Positions 6,120 to 12,240 of a stretch of 12,240 nucleotides of DNA are shown here, piece after piece (the stretch's first letter is position 1; the number at the start of each line of letters is the position of its first letter). The DNA is taken from contig CAYUKO010000116.1 in NCBI GenBank assembly GCA_964445375.1, positions 1 through 12,240 on the forward strand. The letters are read 5' to 3'. A program made the translations under genes and the position numbers. Source of the stretch: COE1 sp964445375 (GTDB lineage: Bacteria > Bacillota > Clostridia > Lachnospirales > Lachnospiraceae). Under the pieces are notes generated by a model, which did not search any database, was not told where the DNA came from, and saw only the letters and a program-made list of their open reading frames with translations.

Positions 6120-8075
6120 TTATTCATATTCATGTTCTAACATTGCCTTGCTGATTCGTTTTTCTGCAATTCTCTTCATGAGTTCTGCTTCACCCTTGAG
6201 TGTTCCGGGCGCTTCATTTTGATCGCTGCTGACTGTTCCCGCATAAGTCCAAAGTTCCGTGTCAGCCAAATTTAGATGTAACGCAGGACATACAGCTGTT
6301 ATATATTGACCAAATCGTTCTCCTGGTCTAAATCTCATTCCAATGGAACTTATACTCATTGCCCTGCCGGATGTACTACCCGGAGAACGTAAAAGCCAGA
6401 GTGCTCCACTTTTTTCGTTGCACGTTTCTGAACCTTCAATCATATTTTTCTTATGTGCGGTGTATGCAGTATGACATCGTTTCGTTGCATAATCACTACA
6501 ACTATCGGCGTCTGTGTCAAAACCAAAAAGCACATTCGCTGCTTCGTCATATGACAGTAAAAACACTTTATCTTTTGTGTTATTGCCACCCGGCACTTTG
6601 TGCTCATAATTATCCGTATTTAACACGATTGTAGACAAAATTGCTTCCTGCTCTTTTGGTGTAAACGCAGAATTCATAAAATTATCCTGTTTGTAATCAA
6701 TCTGACAGGCATTCTGGGTACTTTCATAGCCGTTCAACCAGCTTCGAATGGTAGACGTTTCCCATGTGACACCATCCATTGTTGCATTATACTGCTGTAT
6801 ATCCAGACATCGATCCGCGACTAAAAAAGCATCATTTCCTTCTATATAAAGAATTCTCCACCTAATAGGTTCTTTGATTGTTCCTGTGATATCTGATTGA
6901 GGGTAATTTCCAAAATAAATACAATCCCAAGTCACAATTCCCTTCCAATCTGTCTTTGGATTTTGTAATGCCATTGCCTTTTCATTCACTTCCATAAATG
7001 AGGCATCCAGTTTCTGTACATCAATATCAATCGCCGCAGTTTGTGTGATACCTCTTTCGGTATAAGAAACCTCCAATTTCTTAATTCCTTCCACTGACAT
7101 ATCAATATCTTTGACATTAGTTTTATATGATTTGACAAGTTTCTCACCCTCATTGCTATACATAGCAGTTATTGTCATATCACTTAAATTCAGTTTTTCG
7201 CCAATTGCATAGGTATTTCTTCCTTTTACAATCGTTATAAGCTCAAGATCTTTATTGCTGACCGTTCCAGCATATGACCAGCAATCCACATGCTCAAGAT
7301 TCAAATGAAGTGCTGGACGTACTGCATTATCACAACGATCTACCCCCATTCCCATTTTACATACATATCCAATACTATTGCCATATGCCGCATAGTCCTG
7401 TTGTTCTCCCGGTGTGCGCAACCACCAGTCAAATCTGCCATCGGCACAACTGCTTGCATCTGAGTGAATGCTTCCACCAGCATCAACATATGCTGTCTGT
7501 TTGGGCTTTCTTGGTTCATCGTATTTCCCATCATTTGGAGCAAAACCATAATCTGCATTTGTTACATCCTCATAGGATAGTAAAAAGATTTTGTCTTTTG
7601 TATTGGCACCACCTGGAACTTTTATCTTCGGATTTCCCTTATTGTCTAAATCTGTTACGATAATGGCTTCTTGTTCAGCCGGTGTAAATGCTCTATCTAT
7701 AAAATTGTCCTTTTGATAGTCTATTCCATGCTTATTAAGAGGGGACCATGGCGGTAACTGATACTGCATACCTTGTGTATCATCCATTTTATCGGTATTG
7801 GAATCGATTCCATATCCATTTAGCCATCTTCTCAGGGTACATTTTTCCCATGTTACCGCTTCACGAACTACGTGATATGGCTGCATATCTAAGTTCATAT
7901 CGGCAACCAGAAAAGCATTATTTCCTTCTACAGAAAGTACTCTCCATTTAATAGGTTCTTTTTCTTCTGTAGAATCAGACTGTGGATAATGCCCGAACCA
8001 GACACAATCCCATGTCATAATTCTTTTTTCTTTTCTTGGATTGTTCAGTATTGGATTTTTTTGTATATTATGCAT
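6120..8075 (-). CDS. Protein with two DUF6273 domains flanking a bacterial Ig-like domain
   Basis: With the start at 8075 the protein has 651 residues. Two copies of the same domain are obvious, at about 20-272 and 380-615. Each has TWDC-(V/I)-(W/Y)FG-YPQSD, KW/RWR-(V/I)L, a WLNGY, NF-(M/I)-AFTP-EQEAI, KVPGG-NTKDK-(V/I)FLLSY, W-LR(T/S)PG and VRPALHLNL or VCPALHLNL followed by WSYAGTVS/WTYAGTVS. These are hallmarks of DUF6273. Between them, about 276-355 fits an Ig-like Big_3-type domain (YAIGEKLNLSDMTITAMYS... EVSYTERG). The fold may be related to C-type lectin-like modules, but that is inference. No signal peptide, sorting motif or membrane helix is visible, unusual for a protein with an Ig-like domain. 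An upstream ATG at 8111 is in frame, but the ATG at 8075 has the better AAGGAG site 6 nt before it. Function is unknown. Confidence 0.85.
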   Translation of the reverse strand: MHNIQKNPILNNPRKEKRIMTWDCVWFGHYPQSDSTEEKEPIKWRVLSVEGNNAFLVADMNLDMQPYHVVREAVTWEKCTLRRWLNGYGIDSNTDKMDDTQGMQYQLPPWSPLNKHGIDYQKDNFIDRAFTPAEQEAIIVTDLDNKGNPKIKVPGGANTKDKIFLLSYEDVTNADYGFAPNDGKYDEPRKPKQTAYVDAGGSIHSDASSCADGRFDWWLRTPGEQQDYAAYGNSIGYVCKMGMGVDRCDNAVRPALHLNLEHVDCWSYAGTVSNKDLELITIVKGRNTYAIGEKLNLSDMTITAMYSNEGEKLVKSYKTNVKDIDMSVEGIKKLEVSYTERGITQTAAIDIDVQKLDASFMEVNEKAMALQNPKTDWKGIVTWDCIYFGNYPQSDITGTIKEPIRWRILYIEGNDAFLVADRCLDIQQYNATMDGVTWETSTIRSWLNGYESTQNACQIDYKQDNFMNSAFTPKEQEAILSTIVLNTDNYEHKVPGGNNTKDKVFLLSYDEAANVLFGFDTDADSCSDYATKRCHTAYTAHKKNMIEGSETCNEKSGALWLLRSPGSTSGRAMSISSIGMRFRPGERFGQYITAVCPALHLNLADTELWTYAGTVSSDQNEAPGTLKGEAELMKRIAEKRISKAMLEHEYE

Positions 8076-8151
8076 TTTCTTCTCCTTATCTCTCATAAAA
8101 ATCTTTTCCATACAAACGCTCTCTCAAATATCCTAACTATGAAAAGAGAAG

Positions 8152-8682
8152 TTATAAGTAATCTCTCTCAAATTTATCGTTAAATGTGATTCCTAAATAC
8201 ATGTTTCGAGCTTTTATCCAGACAACAGTGATGTCATCTCCTCTTTTAGCCAGATGATAAAGCTTTTTAGAAACAGGGGCCACTTGTCCATGAATCCCAT
8301 CACAATGATAATAGTAAACAGGCATTGAAAATCCTTTAGAATTGCGCAAATAAGAAACGTCACAAGCCAGAATATTGGTTCTCTGCACATAAACTTCACT
8401 GGTATATAGTTTGGTACGTCGCTTCTTGAACAATCTGTCAAACCATTCAAAAATTAAGCACATTACAATTGGAAATCCAAGCCCAAAAGAAATATCGGAT
8501 GCGGTGATTGGTTTATCACTATACCAAAATGCACCAAGTATGAATAAGAAAAACAGGATACTCGCAGACCGTCCGACAAGCAGCACAATTTTAACGGGAA
8601 GCTCTTCTTCATGTTTTATCCAATATTCAAAATATTTTTGTTCTTTTTCAGTTAACTGATTTTCGTTATTTGTTGTATACAT
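8152..8682 (-). CDS. Two-helix membrane protein with soluble C-terminal domain, unknown function
   Basis: Starting at the ATG at 8682 gives 176 residues. The reading frame is open to 8751, but that region overlaps the end of the LURP-one-related gene and has no ribosome binding site, whereas the ATG at 8682 follows a modest GAGA and leaves a 22-bp gap. A charged helical N-terminus (LTEKEQKYFEYWIKHEEE) precedes membrane helices at about 33-54 and 64-83, then a basic patch (FKKRRTK) and a beta-rich domain: VYVQRTNILACDVSYL, FSMPVYYYHCDGIHGQVAP, DDITVVWIKARNMYLGI. I do not recognise a family. The soluble part should face the cytoplasm by the positive-inside rule. The gene sits between the LURP-one and DUF6273 genes and has the same layout as the protein at 4623-5213. 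Confidence 0.72.
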   Translation of the reverse strand: MYTTNNENQLTEKEQKYFEYWIKHEEELPVKIVLLVGRSASILFFLFILGAFWYSDKPITASDISFGLGFPIVMCLIFEWFDRLFKKRRTKLYTSEVYVQRTNILACDVSYLRNSKGFSMPVYYYHCDGIHGQVAPVSKKLYHLAKRGDDITVVWIKARNMYLGITFNDKFERDYL

Positions 8683-8704
8683 ATATTCTCTATTTAACCC
8701 AATG

Positions 8705-9181
8705 TTATCTCTTTTCTTCAGAGCAGTTAGCTGCATCGATTGCAATAACAAGCATTAAGCCCATAAGTTCATCTGCTGGATTTACGAAATCAATGACATA
8801 CGTGTCACCCCAATGAAATGGTTCTTTGGAAATATGTATGATAGAACTGCATCCTTCATATACATCATAATTCCAGCCAAGGAAATCTCCTTCGACTCTC
8901 CAACCATTGCAATCAATCTCGTATTTTGGACGAAATAATGTAAATTGTTTGCTGATGGTTCCACATGTACAGCCGTTCATTTCGATTTCAAATCGTGGTA
9001 ATAAAGTAAGAAGTTTCTCTTTAATCATGCCTATCTCGTTACCATTTGCATCATATACATGCAGTTGGTGTCCGAAGGAAAAGATTTCAGCTTTCACAAC
9101 GTATTTTATTTGTTCCGATTCATCATAAATATCATAGGTATCACTCCATGAAAAAACTCTCTCTTTTATTAATAATCTCAT
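8705..9181 (-). CDS. LURP-one-related (tubby-like fold) family protein
   Basis: The 158-residue sequence matches the bacterial LURP-one-related family (PF04525-like, YxjI type): it opens with MRLLIKERVFSWSDTYDIYD, continues with YVVKAEIFSFGHQLHVYDANGNEIGMIKEKLLTLLPRFEI, and has W-VEGDFLGWNYDVY followed by a WGDTYVIDF strand near the end. The family is a 12-stranded beta barrel related to Tubby and scramblase proteins; in eukaryotes such folds bind phosphoinositides at membranes, but the bacterial role is not established. There is no membrane helix apart from a mildly hydrophobic final helix (GLMLVIAIDAA), which is the buried core helix of the fold. The start has a good AAGGAG site. It lies 17 bp after the GNAT gene and 22 bp before a membrane-protein gene, so it may be the first gene of the envelope run or the last of the enzyme run. 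Confidence 0.85.
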   Translation of the reverse strand: MRLLIKERVFSWSDTYDIYDESEQIKYVVKAEIFSFGHQLHVYDANGNEIGMIKEKLLTLLPRFEIEMNGCTCGTISKQFTLFRPKYEIDCNGWRVEGDFLGWNYDVYEGCSSIIHISKEPFHWGDTYVIDFVNPADELMGLMLVIAIDAANCSEEKR

Positions 9182-9198
9182 CTTCGCTCTCTCCTTTT

Positions 9199-9675
9199 TT
9201 ATTGCAAATGATAAACCATAATATATTCTTCTTCGTTTTCGTCTATGACTTCAAAGCCTATGTTTTGATACATTTTAGCGGCATAATTCTTTTTCTGTAC
9301 CGATAACGAAGCCTTGGTATATCCTTTTCTCGAAAGTTCGTTTAGCATTGTTTTCATTAATGCAGTGCCAATACCATAGCCTCTATATTCCTTGAATAAG
9401 GAAATGGCAAAGGAAGGAACACCATCTTCTATATGCCCGTAATCATTCATGACCCGAACCCATACTGCTCCGATTATATTGCCTTCTATTTCGGCTACAA
9501 AGCAAATATCGTCCTTCTTTTTTCCAAAGTCTGCTATATATACCTGCAATTCCGGGGTATCAATGATTGATTTTGGTGGCGGCTGTACTCCTTCCGGTAT
9601 AAAAATAGCTTCATAGAGGAAATCATTCAGCAATTCATATTCGTTTTGGTTCATTTCTCTAATGTTATAATTCAT
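9199..9675 (-). CDS. GNAT family N-acetyltransferase (158 aa)
   Basis: I place the start at 9675 rather than the in-frame ATG at 9726. The ATG at 9675 has GGAGA 7 nt upstream, the product then begins MNYNIREMNQNEYELL like other GNATs, and the longer form would overlap the preceding gene. The single domain is complete: motif A is FKEYRGYGIGTAL at about 94-106, and motif B is LSVQKKNYAAKMYQNIGFEV, with asparagine before the YAAKMY helix as in many family members. The segment EGVQPPPKSIID in the N-terminal third is typical of a GNAT subgroup common in Clostridia. Substrate unknown. The gene begins 22 bp after the stop of another GNAT and ends 17 bp before the LURP-one gene, so these are likely co-transcribed. 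Confidence 0.88.
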   Translation of the reverse strand: MNYNIREMNQNEYELLNDFLYEAIFIPEGVQPPPKSIIDTPELQVYIADFGKKKDDICFVAEIEGNIIGAVWVRVMNDYGHIEDGVPSFAISLFKEYRGYGIGTALMKTMLNELSRKGYTKASLSVQKKNYAAKMYQNIGFEVIDENEEEYIMVYHLQ

Positions 9676-9697
9676 TGTAGTTCTCCCAATTGGTGAG

Positions 9698-10204
9698 TTA
9701 TAGTTCAATTTCATATCCAAACTCATGTAAGGTTAGTTCATCGTCAATGATTTCGTCATAGATTCCATCTGCCCTGTTAAAACCATTCTTTTCATACAGA
9801 TTAATAGCTGGTTCATTAATATCTACAACAAAAAGCCGTAAATAATCTGCTCCTTTTGCTTTTGCAACTTCTTTTATCTTGGTAAGCATAGAGCTTCCGA
9901 TTCCTTTTCGCAAATAGTTCACATTAACTCCGAAACGGTCTAAATATAATGCGTTTCCATCTTGGTCTTTCCAAGTTACGGCATGTTCACCAGAGTTAGC
10001 ATTACATAAAGCGAAAGCGGAAACAATTTCCGTGTGGTCAAACAAAACATAAAGTCTGTTGTTCTTTATATCATCTTCAAAAAATTCACAAGGATAGATT
10101 TCATCCCATATTTGGATTTCATTGGCGTTCATATGGCCGATGATTTCTTTATATACTTTTTTAAGCTGTTGCAAATCCTGTAAAACAGCCTGTCGAAATT
10201 CCAT
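9698..10204 (-). CDS. GNAT family N-acetyltransferase (168 aa)
   Basis: This is a full-length GNAT domain. The N-terminal part has IQIWDEIYPCEFFEDDI, typical of a group that includes putative ribosomal-protein or small-molecule acetylases in Firmicutes. Motif A is VNVNYLRKGIGSSML at about 93-106, with the RKGIG loop for acetyl-CoA phosphate. Motif B is LFVVDINEPAINLYEKNGF at about 124-142, including the conserved Asn and Tyr. The substrate cannot be assigned. The start at 10204 has a GAGGT element about 11 nt upstream, a little far. It is followed after 22 bp by a second GNAT that is not a close copy, so the pair are not a recent tandem duplication. The 48-bp gap before the hydrolase gene upstream has a TCTTAA/TTAAGA inverted repeat but no terminator. 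Confidence 0.9.
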   Translation of the reverse strand: MEFRQAVLQDLQQLKKVYKEIIGHMNANEIQIWDEIYPCEFFEDDIKNNRLYVLFDHTEIVSAFALCNANSGEHAVTWKDQDGNALYLDRFGVNVNYLRKGIGSSMLTKIKEVAKAKGADYLRLFVVDINEPAINLYEKNGFNRADGIYDEIIDDELTLHEFGYEIEL

Positions 10205-10252
10205 TTTTACATTAACCTCATAGTTCTTTCTTAAGTTACATTCATATCTTTT

Positions 10253-11059
10253 TTAAGAGTGATTATTCTTTAAGAATTCAAAGATTCTAATGTTGAAGTC
10301 TTTCGCTTCTTCATAAGCGGAGTGCCCTAAATCATCATACATATAGATGTCGCAGTTTAGTTTCTTGGCAATTTCCACGGAAGCTTCTCCTGTAACAATG
10401 TTATCCTGCTTACCACCTAGAACAAAGACCGGACATTGAATCTGGCATAGCTCTTCGTAAATATCACAGGTAAGACACGCCTTTGCAAGAATGATAAATC
10501 TTGTCATATCCTTTGGTTTACTGATTTTTGTCAAAATAGGAAAAAGCCATTGATAGCGTTTCACATAGGCATCTGAGTACATTTTTTGCAGCATATCTGC
10601 TACGATACCTTCAAAATCATTCTGCTTAGAAAGCTCAATCCATTTATGAACAACTTTTTCCACGTTTTCGTTCTGTCGGGATAAAGTCACTCCCAGTACA
10701 AGCTTATCTACAAGCTCAGGATAATCTAGAGCAAGGTATTGGGCAATCATACCACCTTGTGACACGCCGAAAACATAGGCATGAGACAAGCCAATCTCTT
10801 TTATTGCCTGCGCAGTATCCTTTGCGATATCCTTGATGGTATATCCTTCCGAAATTTCATCTTTTCGATCAAAAACATAAACTTTATAATCTTTTGCAAA
10901 AATACGATATATGTACGCTAAGGAAAGTGCAGAACCTTTCACTCTGTTAAAGCTTAACCCGGGGATTAGAATCAATGGTTGTGTTCCCGAACCAAAAGAA
11001 ACATAATCCATCTGGGTATTTCCTATCTTTACGGTATGTTCTTTTGCATGATAAAACAT
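10253..11059 (-). CDS. Alpha/beta hydrolase (268 aa)
   Basis: A standard alpha/beta-hydrolase-fold enzyme. The putative triad is S100 in GVSQGG (nucleophile elbow), D219 in GGKQDNIV and H246 in DLGHSAYEE. The oxyanion-region segment LILIPGLSFN lies at about 29-38 and the cap is the region around YSDAYVKRYQWLFPILTKISK. There is no signal peptide, so a cytoplasmic esterase, lactonase or similar is likely, with unknown substrate; the fold is too broad for more. I chose the ATG at 11059 because GAAGGA lies 6 nt upstream, while the in-frame ATG at 11086 is preceded by no such site and adds only a lysine-rich tail. It follows a second, smaller hydrolase by 43 bp; the two are not close copies. Confidence 0.88.
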   Translation of the reverse strand: MFYHAKEHTVKIGNTQMDYVSFGSGTQPLILIPGLSFNRVKGSALSLAYIYRIFAKDYKVYVFDRKDEISEGYTIKDIAKDTAQAIKEIGLSHAYVFGVSQGGMIAQYLALDYPELVDKLVLGVTLSRQNENVEKVVHKWIELSKQNDFEGIVADMLQKMYSDAYVKRYQWLFPILTKISKPKDMTRFIILAKACLTCDIYEELCQIQCPVFVLGGKQDNIVTGEASVEIAKKLNCDIYMYDDLGHSAYEEAKDFNIRIFEFLKNNHS

Positions 11060-11102
11060 ATCAATTCCTTCTTTCTTTTTACACAATTCAGGATATTCAA
11101 AA

Positions 11103-11705
11103 TTACATAGCTAGTTCAATCCATTTATCGAGAAATGCCATCTGCTCTTCGGTATGAAACCAGTGTTCACCATTTTCCATAATAGTTAAGTCTGCATTAT
11201 GTTCTTTTGCAAATGCAGTAATGGTTTCTCTGGTGGTAAGATTATCTTCTCCGGCATACAAAATTTCTGTAGGAACATTCCATCTTATAGGATGATTTCT
11301 TACATAAGTAAGATACTCCCAAGACAATGTTTCACCAAAATCCGTCTCAATAGTTTGCTTCTCCTTCAATAATGATTCTGAAACATTAGCCCACTTCATC
11401 ATATCAGATATTAATCTTTCCATATCTACAATGGGAGAAATAAAGAAAGCTTTTCTAATCTGTTTCTCTGATAATGCATTCATAGCAAAATAAGCACCTA
11501 TACTATTTGCGATGAGTGTAACGTCTTTGTATCGTTCTAAAAGCTGCTTTACCGCATTTTGAATTTCTTCTTTACATTCCCAGGGCGTAAATGCTTTGTA
11601 ATCTAACCCAATAACATCACATTCCGGAAACAGTTTTTGATAGTGTTCTGCTTCCGAAGCACAGCCCCCTTTTCCATGAATATAAACAACTACTTCTTGT
11701 TTCAT
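11103..11705 (-). CDS. Small alpha/beta hydrolase (200 aa)
   Basis: A compact alpha/beta-fold hydrolase without a large cap domain. VVVYIHGKGG at 5-14 is the strand and oxyanion loop, S68 in LIANSIGAY is the nucleophile, D154 in LYAGEDNLT and H181 in NGEHWFH complete the probable triad. The elbow is N-S-I-G rather than the classical G-x-S-x-G, which is common among small hydrolases of the RBBP9/YdeN kind, but that placement is inference. The product appears cytoplasmic. The start has a strong GGAGG site 5 nt upstream. The gene begins 67 bp after the truncated GNAT and ends 43 bp before the larger hydrolase. No promoter could be assigned in the 67-bp gap. Confidence 0.87.
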   Translation of the reverse strand: MKQEVVVYIHGKGGCASEAEHYQKLFPECDVIGLDYKAFTPWECKEEIQNAVKQLLERYKDVTLIANSIGAYFAMNALSEKQIRKAFFISPIVDMERLISDMMKWANVSESLLKEKQTIETDFGETLSWEYLTYVRNHPIRWNVPTEILYAGEDNLTTRETITAFAKEHNADLTIMENGEHWFHTEEQMAFLDKWIELAM

Positions 11706-11772
11706 TTTATCCTCCGAAATATACTTGTGTCATACAAACATCATAGATAACAATTATTTGAATGGGGACTCG

Positions 11773-12162
11773 TTAATCACAATGCAATCCATGTTCTTTT
11801 GCAATCTCCAGTCCGTGACGAAGAATTTCTGTTCCGTATCCCTTTCCCCATTCTGACACTCTTACTGCATAGCCAATACTTCCGATGTCTAACATCACTT
11901 TTTCTGGAAATTCTGTTCTAAGTTGAAATTCACCAATAAACTTACCATCATCTACTGCCCAATAGTGAAAACTAATAGGTTGTCCTTCAATTAGGCCTTT
12001 TTCTTTTTTATCATACCAAGATTTTGTACGTGCGAACCAATCTTCATCAATACTCTTTGGATTAGTAGGTCTAAAATAGATGATATTATTATCGTACAAT
12101 TCTTGACAATACTCTTTGTATCCTAATGTATATTCGGGACATCGTTTTATCAATTGCAACAT
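11773..12162 (-). CDS. GNAT acetyltransferase, C-terminally truncated (probable pseudogene)
   Basis: Starting from the ATG at 12162, which has GAGGGTG 6 nt upstream (an in-frame GTG at 12177 overlaps that site and is less likely), the product has 129 residues. It resembles the COG3981-type predicted acetyltransferases: LIEGQPISFHYWAVDDGKFIGEFQLR followed by the motif A region IGYAVRVSEWGKGYGTEILRHGLEIAKEHGL, with acetyl-CoA loop EWGKGYG at about 104-110. Members normally continue for about 40 more residues through motif B (CD-N--SN-VIEKNGG...). Here LHCD and a TAA stop follow directly, and none of the frames in the 67 bp beyond encodes that tail, so half of the acetyl-CoA site is missing. It is probably non-functional, and cut by deletion rather than by a single frameshift. 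Confidence 0.78.
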   Translation of the reverse strand: MLQLIKRCPEYTLGYKEYCQELYDNNIIYFRPTNPKSIDEDWFARTKSWYDKKEKGLIEGQPISFHYWAVDDGKFIGEFQLRTEFPEKVMLDIGSIGYAVRVSEWGKGYGTEILRHGLEIAKEHGLHCD

Positions 12163-12190
12163 ATCTTTCACCCTCACAAATTCTTATTTG

Positions 12191-12240
12191 TCAGCCTAAC
12201 GCAATGAGGTCAGACTGTTCATAACGATTATGTCCCTGCA
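12191..12240 (-). other. Possible end of an upstream gene at the window edge
   Basis: One minus-strand frame is open from the window edge to a TGA at 12191-12193 and would give a C-terminus ending HNRYEQSDLIALG. A second frame is open to a TAG at 12196-12198. Fifty bases are too few to choose between them or to name a family. No promoter or hairpin for the following GNAT gene could be made out here. Confidence 0.2.

Noticed and set aside
7274..7663. Plus-strand open frame of 129 codons
   Set aside because: It is antisense to the DUF6273 gene, rich in His and Cys in a way typical of reverse-complement reading, and has no ribosome binding site or family match.
8683..8751. Longer start for the membrane protein at 8152-8682, overlapping the LURP-one gene
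   Set aside because: There is no ribosome binding site upstream and the added residues show no domain; the ATG at 8682 gives ordinary spacing.
10205..10252. TCTTAA/TTAAGA inverted repeat between the hydrolase and GNAT genes
   Set aside because: The arms are six A/T-rich pairs 18 bp apart, with no T-run, so neither a terminator nor an operator can be supported.
12194..12200. GTTAGGC on the minus strand, matching an integron attC core, near a gene start
   Set aside because: No palindromic partner core or stem of attC size is present, the other gene gaps are 17-80 bp without such motifs, and no integrase is visible. A 7-bp match is expected by chance.

Overview
The window looks like a piece of a low-GC Clostridia chromosome, most likely Lachnospiraceae. 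The basis is AT-rich DNA, GGAGG-type ribosome binding sites on nearly every gene, and gene types common in that family: a DUF6273 protein, an LprI-type lipoprotein, a VOC protein and several GNATs. This assignment is inference from gene content. Every gene I can support lies on the minus strand, so transcription runs from high to low coordinates. No RNA genes, CRISPR arrays, insertion sequences or phage genes were seen.

In the order of transcription, the right-hand block (12.2-9.2 kb) is a run of small single-domain enzymes: a GNAT that has lost its C-terminus, two adjacent alpha/beta hydrolases of different size, and two intact GNATs. The middle block (9.2-3.5 kb) appears envelope-related. 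It holds a LURP-one-related protein, a two-helix membrane protein, a large protein with two DUF6273 repeats around an Ig-like domain, three more two-helix membrane proteins, and a lipoprotein ending in an LprI (lysozyme-inhibitor-like) domain. Only 18 bp later comes an S66 LD-carboxypeptidase, so peptidoglycan is the clearest common theme. The left block (2.7-1.76 kb) holds a possible GNAT remnant, a VOC protein cut off after about three quarters of its length, and an intact GNAT that seems to have its own promoter inside the VOC 3' end. A hairpin plus U-tract after this GNAT is the only convincing terminator in the window.

A separate unit then starts: a 92-nt leader, an AlbA_2/HATPase-type putative regulator containing four exact-length 12-bp tandem repeats, and, 21 bp beyond its stop codon, the first 35 codons of ruvA. 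ruvA is a core gene, so the accessory material appears to end directly at it.

No known complete defence or biosynthetic system is recognisable. The best candidate for something undescribed is the LURP-one / membrane protein / DUF6273 / LprI / LD-carboxypeptidase run. Its function is unknown and its unity rests only on direction and spacing.
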